Counted from the stretch's first letter, positions 30,063 to 39,645 are shown. The stretch: 40,767 bases of DNA from CAYLNH01 sp964384625 (GCA_964384625.1 CAYLNH010000029.1:1-40767), one strand, 5' to 3'. Notes: generated by a model from the sequence alone, not told the origin. Program-made: numbers and translations.

Positions 30063-31478
30063 ATGAAGACAGGACGCAAAACCAAGATTATCGCGACGAT
30101 CGGCCCGGCCACGATGAGTCCGGATATGCTGGCGCAGTTGATCGACGCCGGCCTCAATGTCGCCCGGCTGAATATGTCGCACGGCACGCCGGAATTCGTC
30201 TTCGAGACGGTCAGGAACATCCGGGAGATCTCGCAGCGCCTGGACCAGCGCGTCGCCATCATGATGGACCTGCAGGGGCCGGCCATCCGCACGGGCACAC
30301 TGCCGGTTGATCTGGAGTTGGAGCCCGGTGAGTTGATCGCGCTGACCGTCAAGGGCGCCGTCTCCGAGGAACTGCAGAGCGTTGACGTGAACTACGATGG
30401 TCTGGTCGATGACATCGCGGTGGGCGACACGGTCCTGGTGGACAACGGCAACATCCACCTGAAGGTCATTGACAAGGAAGAGAATCACCTGAAGTGCGAG
30501 GTCTTGACGGAAGGTACGCTGGGCAGTCGCCGGCACATCAACCTGCCGGGGGTCCGCGTCAATCTGCCGGGCCTGACGGAGAAGGACCGGCGCGATGTCG
30601 CCACCGGTCTGGAAGCCGGCGTCGATCTGTTCTCCATGTCGTTCGTTCGCGAGGCCAAGGACGTGGTCGAGCTCAAACAGATCATTGCGTCCAATGATTC
30701 ACACCAGCGGGTGATCGCCAAACTGGAAGACCAGCAGGGGCTGAAGAATATCGATGCGATCATTGCGGCGGCCGACGGGCTGATGGTGGCCCGCGGGGAT
30801 CTGGGCATCGAGGTGCCTTTCGAGGAACTGCCGATCATCCAGCGCCGCGTGGTCAAGGCCTGTCTGGAAGTGGGCAAGCCGGTCATCGTTGCCACGCACA
30901 TGCTCGAATCGATGGTCGAGAATCCCTCGCCCACCCGCGCCGAGATCACCGATGTGGCAAACGCGGTCTACAGTCAGGCCGACGCGATCATGTTGTCGGG
31001 CGAGACCTCGGTGGGCGGGTATCCGCTGAAGTGCTTCGACGTGATGGACCGCATTGCGCGCCGGATTGAGAGCGATCCGGACAACGGTTTCGGGCATCAC
31101 CCGCCGATGGGCACGCACCGCGCCAAGCTGGTCCGGGCGGCCTGCAGTCTGGCGGACGACCTCGGGCCCGAGACGCCGCTGGTGGTCTTCACCCGCACCG
31201 GGCGCATGGCGTTGAATGCCGCCTGGTTCCGACCGGTGCGGTCATCGATCTTCGCCTTCACCGACAATCCGAAACTGCTGCATCAACTGGCTCTGCTGTG
31301 GGGGGTCGAGCCGTTGCTGATGACGTTTGAAGACGACCCGTCGGCGAATGGTCCAACGGCGACGGCCTTACTGAAGGAAAAGGGGCTGGTGACGCCGGGT
31401 GACGAACTGGTGGTGGTCTCGGACCTGTTGATTCGGGGCGAGCGGTTCGAAACCGTTCACACCGTGACGGTGAAATAG
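30063..31478 (+). CDS. pyk: Pyruvate kinase
   Basis: Pyruvate kinase transfers phosphate from phosphoenolpyruvate to ADP, the last step of glycolysis. The 471-residue protein is a type I-like, full-length enzyme. Motifs: KTKIIATIGPAT at 7-18, ARLNMSHG at 34-41 (Arg35, Asn37), MMDLQGPAIRTG at 67-78, VIAKLEDQQGLKNID at 217-231 (catalytic Lys220, Glu222), ARGDLGIEVP at 243-252 (Asp246) and MLSGETSVGGYP. The C-terminal regulatory domain (LVRAACSLADDL to VKVHTVTVK-like end) is present. The positions of Lys220, Glu222 and Asp246 equal those of E. coli PykF. ATG 30063 sits after GGGGAC; the frame is open upstream but not conserved. Confidence 0.97.
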   Translation: MKTGRKTKIIATIGPATMSPDMLAQLIDAGLNVARLNMSHGTPEFVFETVRNIREISQRLDQRVAIMMDLQGPAIRTGTLPVDLELEPGELIALTVKGAVSEELQSVDVNYDGLVDDIAVGDTVLVDNGNIHLKVIDKEENHLKCEVLTEGTLGSRRHINLPGVRVNLPGLTEKDRRDVATGLEAGVDLFSMSFVREAKDVVELKQIIASNDSHQRVIAKLEDQQGLKNIDAIIAAADGLMVARGDLGIEVPFEELPIIQRRVVKACLEVGKPVIVATHMLESMVENPSPTRAEITDVANAVYSQADAIMLSGETSVGGYPLKCFDVMDRIARRIESDPDNGFGHHPPMGTHRAKLVRAACSLADDLGPETPLVVFTRTGRMALNAAWFRPVRSSIFAFTDNPKLLHQLALLWGVEPLLMTFEDDPSANGPTATALLKEKGLVTPGDELVVVSDLLIRGERFETVHTVTVK

Positions 31479-31576
31479 CTGCACCCGCCGCCCAAAACGG
31501 GGCGGGATCGGATTCCTGCTTTCCGGAGCCGGAGCCGGCAGAGTCGGGGCAAAGGCGAAACTGAAGGGGATGCAGG

Positions 31577-33073
31577 CTAGCCCTTGGCGGCGTCGGCCTT
31601 TTCGGCCTGCCGTTTCAGGCGTTTGTTGAGCGCCTGCCGGCTGAGCCCGAGCATCTGAGCGGCCAGCGCCTGGTTGCCGCTGGAGCGGTCCAGCGCCTTC
31701 TGGATCAGCAGGTTGTTCAGTTCCTTCAGAGTGGGGAAGCGGTCGTCCAGGAACTTGTCGATGAGGTCGTCGCGGCTGACGGCGATGCCGCCGACGTCTT
31801 CCTGGTCGAGGGTGATCGATTCGCTCAGATCGAAGGTGCTTTCTTCGCGCGACCGCGCGATGGCGCTGCGGAAGGCTGCCAGTGAGAGAACGGCGCCGGT
31901 GGACCGGCTGACCGCGTCAAAGACCATGCCTTCGAGTTCGCGGATATTGCCGGGGAAGTGATAGCTTTCCAGCAACGGCAGCAGATCCGCCGGCGGCTTG
32001 GGCGGGGTCCGGTCCAACGATTCGGCGGCCTGTTTCAGAAAGTGTTCCAGGAGCAGCGGCAGATCGCACTTGCGCTCACGCAGCGGCGGAATATGGACGT
32101 GATGGGTACGCAGCCGGTAATAGAGATCCTTGCGGAATTTGCCCTGTTCGACCATCTTCTGAATATTCTGGTGGGTGGCCACCACGATGCGGGCGTCGGA
32201 CCATTTCCGCTGGTCCGCCCCCAGGGGGTAGTATTCGCCTTCCTGCAGGAGGCGCAGAAGCTTCACTTGACTGAGCATGTCGAGGTCGCCGATTTCGTCG
32301 AGGAACAGGGTGCCGCCGGCGGCTTCCTCGATCAGACCCGAGCGGTCGGCCATGGCTCCGGTGAAGGCGCCTTTAACGTGGCCGAAAAGGGTATCCGAAA
32401 AGAGATTGTCATCGAGCCCCGCGACGTTCAACGGGACAAACTCGCCTTTGCGGTTGGACAGCGCGCAGGTGGCCTGGGCGATCAGCTCTTTGCCGGTGCC
32501 GGTCTCACCGGTGATGAACACTGGACGCGTCGTCCGCGAGATCGATTCGATGTACTGGAAGATCGCATGCATCTTGCTCGAAACCGTCAGGATCTCGTTG
32601 AATGCTTCCGGCTCCTGGATGCCGCCGGTCAGCAGCCGGTCTTTGAGCATCGCATGTTCGGTTTCCAGTTCGTCCAATTCGCGCTGCCGCCGTTCCAGAG
32701 CCAGATGCAGCCGCAGCCGCGCCAGAAGCTCGGTCTCGCGCACCGGCTTGCTGATGTAATCGGCGCCGCCGATCTGGAAGCACTGCTGAATTGCCGCCTG
32801 GTCCGCGGTCGCGGTGATGAAGATAATCGGGATCGCCTTCAGCCGGGCGTCTTTGCGGACGAGTTTGAAGGTGCTGAAGCCATCAAGGTCGGGCATCATC
32901 ACATCCAGGAAGATCATCGCCGGCAGGGGGGCCTTCTCGAGCATCTCGAGCGCCTCGCGACCGCCGCCGGCGGTCCGCGGTTCATAGCCGTTCTTGGCCA
33001 GAATGGACTCGACCATCGCCATTGAAACGGGGTCGTCGTCAACAACTAAGACTTGGTGCAGCGTTGTTCTCAT
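31577..33073 (-). CDS. NtrC-type sigma-54-dependent response regulator
   Basis: The 498-residue protein has three domains. The receiver (5-125) carries the acidic VDDD, phosphoacceptor Asp57 in FLDVMMPD, Thr87 and Lys109 (SKP). A helical linker (125-150) joins it to a sigma-54-interacting AAA+ domain at about 160-390: Walker A GETGTGKE at 189-196, GAFTGA at 235-240, Walker B TLFLDEIG at 255-262 and an RELEGM sensor-2 region. The C-terminal Fis-type helix-turn-helix reads GNQALAAQMLGLSRQALNKRLKRQ. It should activate sigma-54 promoters when phosphorylated. No histidine kinase is next to it, so its partner lies elsewhere. It converges with pyk; a GC-rich 98-bp gap separates the two. Confidence 0.95.
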   Translation of the reverse strand: MRTTLHQVLVVDDDPVSMAMVESILAKNGYEPRTAGGGREALEMLEKAPLPAMIFLDVMMPDLDGFSTFKLVRKDARLKAIPIIFITATADQAAIQQCFQIGGADYISKPVRETELLARLRLHLALERRQRELDELETEHAMLKDRLLTGGIQEPEAFNEILTVSSKMHAIFQYIESISRTTRPVFITGETGTGKELIAQATCALSNRKGEFVPLNVAGLDDNLFSDTLFGHVKGAFTGAMADRSGLIEEAAGGTLFLDEIGDLDMLSQVKLLRLLQEGEYYPLGADQRKWSDARIVVATHQNIQKMVEQGKFRKDLYYRLRTHHVHIPPLRERKCDLPLLLEHFLKQAAESLDRTPPKPPADLLPLLESYHFPGNIRELEGMVFDAVSRSTGAVLSLAAFRSAIARSREESTFDLSESITLDQEDVGGIAVSRDDLIDKFLDDRFPTLKELNNLLIQKALDRSSGNQALAAQMLGLSRQALNKRLKRQAEKADAAKG

Positions 33074-33313
33074 GATGTCTTAACCACAGCCCTCACTGTC
33101 ATCGCCTGCCCGGCCGCATTTGCGGCATGGATCCCGCGGCATCGCTAATTCGACCGGCGGCGCTGCCCCTGAGTTGTCCCGAGGCAATGCCCCAACAAAG
33201 AGCCGATCATACCGAGTCGTGCTTTAAATAAAATAACAGCCGTGGCGGAAACGGCAAGCGCGTCGCAGCTGAAACGTCCTGGTTTTTCGATGGTTGAGGG
33301 TTGGCGGCGCCGG

Positions 33314-34522
33314 TCACGTCGGTGGGGCAACGGCTTGCCGGGCGGCGGCGTAGACCTGCTGCAGCGGCACGCCGTGCTGCCGCGCCGCAGCAGCGCAGTC
33401 CTCGTATTCCGGCGCCGTTTGCCAGACCTCGCCGCTTTCCGGGGCGATGCCGATCTTGACTCGGATATCGCCGAATTCGGTCTTTACCGTCTCGCGCCGG
33501 CGGTCGAGGCAGAGGCGGCCGGCGACGTAGTGGCGGACGCCGAAACTGGTGGTTTCGCGGAGCAGGAGCCGGGCCAGACGGTCGCGGTCGTCCGGCTGAC
33601 ACAGTACCTGCACAAGCATTCCCTGACGGCCCTTCTTCATCAGGCAAGGAACCACGATGACGTCCAACGCGCCGGCTTCGAGCAGGACGGGGATCAAGTG
33701 GGACAACTGCTCGCCGGGCAGGTCGTCCAGGTTGCATTCGATGACGCACACCGGCGGTGTCGTCCCCGCCCCGTCGCTCTCCAGCACCAGTGCCTGCAGC
33801 ACATTCGGTGCGGCTTCGAATTTCCTGGTGCCGGCGCCGTAGCCGCGCGCCGTCAAGCGTCCGGCGGCGGGTGTTTCGAACGCATCCACCAGCGTCTTCA
33901 GGAGGGCGGCGCCGGTCGGCGTGGTCAACTCCCCCTTGTGCGTGCCGAGGCAGACCGGTACGTCTGCCAGCAGCCGGACTACAGCCGGCGCCGGCACCGG
34001 GAGTTCGCCATGGTCGCAGGTGACGGTGCCGGAGCCCAGCGGGACGATCCCGCAGACGACACGGTCCACCGCGAGCAGATGCAGAGCCAGGCAGGCGCCG
34101 CAAATATCGGCGATCGCGTCGACGGCGCCGACTTCATGGAAATGCACCTTGTCCGGTGTGGTCCGGTGAACGGCGGCTTCAGCTTCAGCGAGCAACTCGA
34201 GCGTGCGTTTGGCATTGATCTTCACCGGTTCCGGCAATGCAGAGTCTTCGATGATCTTCACGATCTCCGGAAGGTGCCGTCCGTGGTGATGGCCGTGATC
34301 GTGGTGGTGATGGTGATGTTCCTGCCAGTCGACAACGAAGTGCTTCGCGGCGATGCCGCCGCTGACGACATCTTCGATGCGGACCGACCACTCCTCGGCC
34401 GGCAGCGGCAGTCCGCGCAGCAACGCCCAAAACTCGTCACCGTCGGCGCCGGCATCCAGCAGGGCGGCGGTCAGCATATCACCGGCGACGCCGGTCGTCG
34501 GGTTCAGGCAAAGTGTTCGCAT
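33314..34522 (-). CDS. larC: Nickel-pincer cofactor biosynthesis protein LarC
   Basis: LarC inserts nickel into the pyridinium dithiocarboxylate precursor in a CTP-dependent reaction, completing the nickel-pincer nucleotide used by lactate racemase and related LarA-type epimerases. The 402-residue protein has the family pattern LCLNPTTGVAGDMLTAALLDAGAD at the N-terminus, a His-rich loop at 69-83, VHFHEVGAVDAIADICGACLAL, TPTGAALLKTL, ECNLDDLPGE and VPCLMKKGRQGMLVQVLC. It is one uninterrupted gene, unlike the larC1/larC2 frameshifted arrangement of some lactobacilli. AAGGAG directly abuts an ATG at 34528, so I chose ATG 34522, six bases further. No larA, larB or larE is in the window. Confidence 0.94.
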   Translation of the reverse strand: MRTLCLNPTTGVAGDMLTAALLDAGADGDEFWALLRGLPLPAEEWSVRIEDVVSGGIAAKHFVVDWQEHHHHHHDHGHHHGRHLPEIVKIIEDSALPEPVKINAKRTLELLAEAEAAVHRTTPDKVHFHEVGAVDAIADICGACLALHLLAVDRVVCGIVPLGSGTVTCDHGELPVPAPAVVRLLADVPVCLGTHKGELTTPTGAALLKTLVDAFETPAAGRLTARGYGAGTRKFEAAPNVLQALVLESDGAGTTPPVCVIECNLDDLPGEQLSHLIPVLLEAGALDVIVVPCLMKKGRQGMLVQVLCQPDDRDRLARLLLRETTSFGVRHYVAGRLCLDRRRETVKTEFGDIRVKIGIAPESGEVWQTAPEYEDCAAAARQHGVPLQQVYAAARQAVAPPT

Positions 34523-34801
34523 GATCATCTCCTTCTATTCATCGCATAGTACAGAACGATGCCATCGCACACCGGGAATGCCAGCAGCCGACCGACAGCC
34601 GCCGCAGAAACGGTTGACCGGGGACATCTTGCCGCAGGCATTCGTTGTGATGCGATGTTCCGGGGCGATAAAGCCCTGTCATCCCGCAACGGCGAAGGCG
34701 CCGGCAGGCTGGATTTTGTCTGCCGGGAGAATCCGGTCAGCAGCCGGCTTCCATGGCCGCCATCTTGCCCCGCTCCCCACGGCGTCGTGTCGTGGGTGGA
34801 G

Positions 34802-35944
34802 CTATTTCAGTTCCGCCAGCACGGCTTCGGCGGCGATGCGGCTGGCGTTGTCTTCGCCGCCGAGCCGTTCGACGCAGTCGCGGATGCCGGCCATGGCTTC
34901 GTCCCGGCGGTCGCCGCCGGGCAGGATGCGTTCAAGCGCCGGCGCCAGCGTGTCTGCTTTGACCTCGCCCTGGATGAACTCTTCGAACACCAGTCTGTCG
35001 GTGACGAGGTTGACCATGGTGAAGTAGGGGATCTTAACCAGCATCCGGCCGAGCATGTAGGTGATGGGGTTCATGCGGTAGACCACCACCAGCGGCAGGC
35101 CGAGGATGGCGGCCTGGACCGTAATTGTGCCCGAAGCGGCGATCCCGGCGATGCCGCGCCGCAGCCAGGCGTTCGCTTCGCCGACCGCGACATCGACGGT
35201 GATGTCCGGCGCGAACTGACGGATCTGGTCCCGCAGACGGTCGGCGATCGCCGGGCGGGGCGCGGTTACCACAAACGTCATCGCCGGATGCTGCCGGTGC
35301 AGTGCGGTTGCTGTTTCGAGCATCGGCCCGAAGATGCGGTTGACTTCGCTGAAGCGGCTGCCGGGCAGGAGGACGACAAGGTTCGGGTCGCGGTCTGCCG
35401 GCGGCGCCTCGCGCCGCAGGATGTGCACCAGCGGATGGCCGACAAAGGTGGTCTTGAGATCGACGTCGTCGTAGACATCCGCTTCGAAGGGGAAGATCAC
35501 CAGCATGTGCCGGCAGAATTTCGCCAGCTTCGGTTTGCGCCGTTTGCCCCAGGCCCAGACCGTCGGGCTGATGTAGTACACCACCTTGATGCCGCGGGCG
35601 TGCATCTGCTCGGCAAACCGCAGATTGAACCCGGGATAATCGATCAATACCACAACGTCGGGACGGTCGCGTTCGGCGCGCGCCACCAGATCATTGAAGA
35701 TCTTCCTGAACAGGGGGTACTGCTTGAGGACCTCGACGTAACCGACGACCCCGAGTTCGGTGGAGTCCACCATGATGTCGACGCCGGCGTCGGCCATACA
35801 ACTGCTGCCCATGCCCTGGATCGTGAGCCCCGGATCCAGGCTTTGGAGCTCGCGGGCGAGTTCGGCGCCGTACATGTCGCCGGACGTCTCGCCGGCGAAT
35901 ATCCAGACTTTTCGGCTGGGTTTGTTGAAACTCTCTGAACTCAT
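34802..35944 (-). CDS. lpxB: Lipid-A-disaccharide synthase LpxB
   Basis: LpxB joins lipid X and UDP-2,3-diacylglucosamine to form the lipid A disaccharide at the inner face of the cytoplasmic membrane. The 380-residue product matches the family: FAGETSGDMYGAELAREL near the start, GMGSSCMADAGVDIM, LGVVGYVEVLKQYP, VLIDYPGFNLRFAEQMHARGIKVVYYISPTVWAWG, FPFEADVYDDVDLKTTFVGHPL, VVLLPGSRFSEVNRIFGPML, ASGTITVQAAILGLPLVVVYRMNPITYMLGR and VFEEFIQGEV. Its presence implies an outer membrane with lipid A. It is divergent from the small gene at 36053; the 279 bases between it and larC contain no supported gene. Confidence 0.96.
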   Translation of the reverse strand: MSSESFNKPSRKVWIFAGETSGDMYGAELARELQSLDPGLTIQGMGSSCMADAGVDIMVDSTELGVVGYVEVLKQYPLFRKIFNDLVARAERDRPDVVVLIDYPGFNLRFAEQMHARGIKVVYYISPTVWAWGKRRKPKLAKFCRHMLVIFPFEADVYDDVDLKTTFVGHPLVHILRREAPPADRDPNLVVLLPGSRFSEVNRIFGPMLETATALHRQHPAMTFVVTAPRPAIADRLRDQIRQFAPDITVDVAVGEANAWLRRGIAGIAASGTITVQAAILGLPLVVVYRMNPITYMLGRMLVKIPYFTMVNLVTDRLVFEEFIQGEVKADTLAPALERILPGGDRRDEAMAGIRDCVERLGGEDNASRIAAEAVLAELK

Positions 35945-36052
35945 TCGTACCTTAAGAGCCTATCGCTCACACTGATGGATTCGGAAGCGAATGTAGTGCG
36001 CTTGCCGTCGGGCGACAAGGAAACGACAAAAGAAACTGGAGCCTGAAGACAT

Positions 36053-36493
36053 ATGGATACCACGGAACGCGACCGCATTATTGCCGGTCTGCTGGCGGAA
36101 GGTCATTCGCTCTCCGAAGTACAGAAGATTCTGGAGACCGAGCACGAGATCAAGATCACCTACATGGACCTGCGGCTGATCGCCGCCGACCTCGAGGTCA
36201 ACTGGGAGAAACAGGACGCGGCGAAGGCCGAAGAGACTCCGGAAGTCCCGGACCTGTCTGACGTGCCGGCGGCAGGCGGCGGCGAGACCGTGATCAACCT
36301 GAGCAAGATCGTTCGGCCGGGCGCCGTGCTCAGCGGCGACGTGGTCTTCAAGTCCGGCGCCAAGGCCGAGTGGTATATCGACCAGATGGGCCGGCTGGGA
36401 CTGAGCCAGGCGGACGGCGCCGAGAAGCCGACCGAGGACGACCTGGTCGAGTTTCAGGAGAAGCTGCAGCAGGAGCTGCAGGGACGCATGTAG
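36053..36493 (+). CDS. Conserved-looking hypothetical protein with N-terminal HTH-like segment
   Basis: The 146-residue acidic protein starts with a helical, HTH-like region (DRIIAGLLAEGHSLSEVQKILETEHEIKITYMDLRLIAADL). It continues through an Ala/Glu/Pro linker (residues about 55-80) to a compact C-terminal block, INLSKIVRPGAVLSGDVVFKSGAKAEWYIDQMGRLGL, followed by a charged helix. I do not know a named family. ATG 36053 follows GGAG at a distance of about 13 bases. It is divergent from lpxB across a 108-bp gap. No signal peptide, so it is probably cytoplasmic; a regulatory or adaptor role is only a guess. Confidence 0.8.
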   Translation: MDTTERDRIIAGLLAEGHSLSEVQKILETEHEIKITYMDLRLIAADLEVNWEKQDAAKAEETPEVPDLSDVPAAGGGETVINLSKIVRPGAVLSGDVVFKSGAKAEWYIDQMGRLGLSQADGAEKPTEDDLVEFQEKLQQELQGRM

Positions 36494-36747
36494 TCCCGCC
36501 GTCCCGCGCCCCCGGCGAGGACGTGGGACGGCATCGGGTCAGCAGGCCGACCAGTGCTCCGGCGGCACCAGGCCACTGGTGGCAGAACGGCGGCATGGGG
36601 AAGTGCAAACCCCGTCACGCCGGCATTCTGTGAAGTGGCCGTCAGGGGTTGTTTTCAGGCAGAACCACAGTTATCTTATGAGCTTGACAGTCCGATTGTG
36701 GACCAAGGGGCAAAACCGGTTTTCCGCTACCGATCTGGAGGCTTAGC

Positions 36748-37650
36748 ATGCAACGTTGGACCGTGCTCATTGTCCTGGCAGCCCTGGCGTTCGTCACGCC
36801 GGCATGGAGTCAGGTTGACATCAAACTCACCACGAATCGTGAGTATTATCTGCCGTACGAACCGATCCTGATGGCCATCGAGTTGAAGAATAACTCCGGC
36901 AATCCGTTGGCCTTCAAGAAGTGGGAAGACGGCTACATCGCCTGCAAGATCACGGATATGAATCAGCGGCAGGTGAAACCGTTTGACCACAAGCTGGAGA
37001 AGCGCCCGGGCAACGGCCACGCCGGCGTCAGGGAACGGATCAACCTCGCCAGGAACCTGGTGTTGCCGGCCGGCGGCAAGCAGAAGAGCATTGTGCAGTT
37101 GAACACCCATTATGGCATGGCCAAGCCGGGGAGCTACAAGATTCGCCTGTTGTTCAGTCACAGCCGCCTGCCGCACGACCTGCTGTCGGTACCGGTCGAG
37201 GTGACCGTGAAAAAGGGGGAAGAGGTAAAAACAAAAAAGGTCGGCGTTCCCACGGCTGAGGGCGGGAAGATCAAATTCCGCGAGTGTACGCTGATCGACT
37301 TACGCGCTGAGAACACCAAGATCTACTGTCTCCGGATTCAGGATGAGAAACTGGTGCATACGCTGGTCCGCTTGAGCTCGCACATCGAGGGGGACGACCC
37401 GCAGATGGAAGTCGACGCCCGCAGCCAGCTCCACATGTTGATCCACACCGAGCCGCGCAACTTCACGCATTGGGTCTACAGCATTGACGGCAAGCTCAAG
37501 CAGATGACGCAATACGAAGTCGTGAACGACCGGAAACCCCTGCTGCATCGCGATCCGGACATCGGCCGAGTCATGATCCTCGGCGGCCGGCGGATCATCC
37601 CGGGAACGACTGCCGGCGACGAATTGCCGAACTACAAGGCGCCGAAGTAA
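36748..37650 (+). CDS. Secreted hypothetical protein
   Basis: The 300-residue protein begins with a clear signal peptide (RWTVLIVLAALAFVTPAWSQ, cleavage after AWS). The first domain, VDIKLTTNREYYLPYEPILMAIELKNNSGNPLAF to VPVEVTVKK, looks like an immunoglobulin-like or BsuPI-type beta sandwich. The second part carries a Lys-rich hinge (KKGEEVKTKKVG) and a mixed region with YCLRIQDEKLVHTLVRLSSHIEGDDP and HWVYSIDGKLKQM. No enzyme motif is seen. ATG 36748 has GGAGG ten bases upstream. It is likely periplasmic; its function is not recognised. Confidence 0.85.
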   Translation: MQRWTVLIVLAALAFVTPAWSQVDIKLTTNREYYLPYEPILMAIELKNNSGNPLAFKKWEDGYIACKITDMNQRQVKPFDHKLEKRPGNGHAGVRERINLARNLVLPAGGKQKSIVQLNTHYGMAKPGSYKIRLLFSHSRLPHDLLSVPVEVTVKKGEEVKTKKVGVPTAEGGKIKFRECTLIDLRAENTKIYCLRIQDEKLVHTLVRLSSHIEGDDPQMEVDARSQLHMLIHTEPRNFTHWVYSIDGKLKQMTQYEVVNDRKPLLHRDPDIGRVMILGGRRIIPGTTAGDELPNYKAPK

Positions 37651-38012
37651 GCGGCCGCCCGGCCGGGTTGGTTCTCAATCCTTGTTGCTCCCTGGCCGCC
37701 GTGGCGGGGTTGGATGGGAAGTCGTGAAATTGCGTGCAATGACGGCTCGCAGTTGAAGGCGTCTGAATTACGCCAGCCCGTCTGACGGGTGAATGAGTTG
37801 TATAATCAGGGGGTGGGAGACGACCTGTATCTAAACAACTTATTCACTCATGACACGGGGCCGTGGGGGTCTTCAGAAGGCGTTTTTGCGGCGGCTGTAG
37901 CCGCCTTAACCTGTGCTCATGACTGACCGAGCCGTCGTCCATGTCTGTTGGTCCAGCGCCCGGGGCGGCGCCAAGCAGTGGTCAGTCAACCGTGGTGGGG
38001 GTATGGTAACGG
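37651..38012. other. 362-bp intergenic region with inverted repeats and a -10-like box
   Basis: No gene is supported here. CCCGT-CTG-ACGGG (37777-37789) is a small hairpin. GTGAATGAGTTG (37789-37800) pairs with CAACTTATTCAC (37836-37847) over 12 bp with one G-U, and a TATAAT box (37801-37806) starts directly after the left arm. No convincing -35 is visible. This gap is noticeably less GC-rich than its surroundings. Confidence 0.55.
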
Positions 38013-38891
38013 ATGGGTTACGAAACCGCCGTCATCATTCCGACCTACAACCGCTGGCCAACCGTGGCGGACGCGGTGGCGTCGGTGATCGATCAGGGCA
38101 AGGAGGTCCTGCCGATCGTGATTGACGATGCTTCCACCGACGGGACGCCCGCGCATCTGCGCGACCGTTTCGGCGACCGTGTGCGGCTGATCGTGCAGCC
38201 GGAGAACCGCGAGAAGTCTGCCGCGCGCAATGCGGGGATCGCGGCGGCGGAGACGGAGTTTCTCTGCTGTCTGGACTCTGACGATCTTTTTGAGCCGGGC
38301 GGCATTGCGGCGTTGCGTGCGGTCTACGCGGCGGACCCGGAATTCGACGGTTTGGCCTTCGGCGCCTGCTGCCTGGGGGACGCGGTGGAAATCCCCCCGG
38401 ACCGCATGCCCCGGCAGGACCTCCTGCAGGAATACGTCAAGCGTCCGTTCATCCACACCATGTCCTTTATGATTCGCCGGCATCATTTCGACCGGATGCC
38501 GGCCTACCACGAGGATTTGACCAATCTGGAGGATGTGGAATTGTTCATTCGGCTGATGGCCCGGCTGGAATTCCGCAACTGCGGCCGGGTGGTCTCGCGG
38601 ATCCGGAAGCAGGACGATTCGGCAAGCATCAATCATGCGAAGATTGCGGCGCAGGGCACACGCCTGCTCGACCACCTGCGGGCGGACGAACCGGCGATGG
38701 CGGCGTTGGGGGCAAACTTCGCCGTGATCGCCGATCGGGTGCACCGGGAGTTGCTGCGCGCCTACTACCGGTTGGCGCGCTGGGAGGAGTACTGCTCACT
38801 CTACCGGGAACTGTACACTGTCGATCCGGCGGCATGGGGCGGGCGCTTCCGGCGGCGATACTGGGTCGCCCGACTGCGGTCGCTGCTGTAA
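38013..38891 (+). CDS. Glycosyltransferase family 2 protein
   Basis: The 292-residue protein is a GT-A type, family 2 glycosyltransferase: AVIIPTYNRWPTVADAVASVIDQ at 6-28, VIDDASTDGT at 36-45, REKSAARNAGIAAAET at 66-81 and the metal-binding DSDD at 88-91. The acceptor-side region has YHEDLTNLEDVELFIRLM, where ED is the likely catalytic base. It transfers a sugar from a nucleotide sugar to an unknown acceptor, perhaps in surface glycan or LPS synthesis. No transmembrane helix is visible, so it is cytoplasmic or peripheral. The start ATG 38013 has only a weak ribosome-binding site. It converges on the lipoprotein gene, with 3 bases between the stops. Confidence 0.92.
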   Translation: MGYETAVIIPTYNRWPTVADAVASVIDQGKEVLPIVIDDASTDGTPAHLRDRFGDRVRLIVQPENREKSAARNAGIAAAETEFLCCLDSDDLFEPGGIAALRAVYAADPEFDGLAFGACCLGDAVEIPPDRMPRQDLLQEYVKRPFIHTMSFMIRRHHFDRMPAYHEDLTNLEDVELFIRLMARLEFRNCGRVVSRIRKQDDSASINHAKIAAQGTRLLDHLRADEPAMAALGANFAVIADRVHRELLRAYYRLARWEEYCSLYRELYTVDPAAWGGRFRRRYWVARLRSLL

Positions 38892-38894
38892 CAG

Positions 38895-39362
38895 CTACAA
38901 CTGCGAACCGAACATATAGATGTATTCGTACTTGTTCTCGTTGCCGATCTCGCCCTTGACGGTAAACCGATAGCGCCGTTCTTTTTCGGTGCCTTTGATC
39001 TTGGGCTTGTGGCGACCGAACGTCCGCGGCAGGCTTTCCACCAGGAAGGTGGAAGTCTGGTCCAGCGTCACCAGACCACGTTTGTCATTCAGGATGCGGT
39101 CGACGCGCACGTCCACCACATACTTGCTGTGGAATTTGGAGCCGATGACAACGCCCCGGTCCTCGGGTTTGGCGGGGCGGATCGCGGTGACCGTCCCGAT
39201 GAACTTGACGAGGACTTCTTTCGGCAGATCGGCCTTGGGTTCCTCCTTGATGACGGGGTAATACGTCGGTTCGATATGTTCGCCGAAGCGTTCCTTCCTG
39301 GCGCAGCCGGCCAGGAAGGAGGTGAGGATCAAGCCGCAGAGCAGCGCGCAACCGGTTTTCAT
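38895..39362 (-). CDS. Small lipoprotein of unknown function
   Basis: The 155-residue product has a lipoprotein signal: basic start, hydrophobic CALLCGLILTSF and the lipobox LAGC, with cleavage before Cys20. The mature part is charged and beta-rich, with KEVLVKFIGTVTAIRPAKPEDRGVVIGSKF, YVVDVRVDRILNDKRG, and the end RRYRFTVKGEIGNENKYEYIYMFGSQL. The repeated FIGTV/VVDVRVD strands suggest an OB-fold-like barrel; I do not recognise the family. ATG 39362 is preceded by GGGAG at 7 bases, which decides against the longer frame that begins 14 codons earlier. It is anchored in the envelope after lipidation. Confidence 0.88.
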   Translation of the reverse strand: MKTGCALLCGLILTSFLAGCARKERFGEHIEPTYYPVIKEEPKADLPKEVLVKFIGTVTAIRPAKPEDRGVVIGSKFHSKYVVDVRVDRILNDKRGLVTLDQTSTFLVESLPRTFGRHKPKIKGTEKERRYRFTVKGEIGNENKYEYIYMFGSQL

Positions 39363-39645
39363 AGAGTTCTCCCAAGTAGTTATACCTGTTCCCTCAGGCC
39401 GCATTGACGACCGGCGGATACTCTACCGCGCACCGTCAACCAAAGCAAGCGGAAGCTTGCAATCGGGCGCCTGGATGCTATGTTCCACCAGTGGTGGACG
39501 GAGTTTGCCGTTGACGGTTCTGTGTCGGGTCGGCGGCGGCACGATGTCCCCGCTCGGTGCGCAACGGAACAGTTGCGAAATATGGCGAGATGCGGGTGCC
39601 TGCTGTGTGTGCGGGCTGGTCGGCAAACTGGGAGGTGCAGGTGCG

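Noticed and set aside
31479..31576. Bidirectional terminator between pyk and the response regulator
   Set aside because: CCCGCC/GGCGGG pairing exists, but the stem has a bulge and no T tract on either strand.
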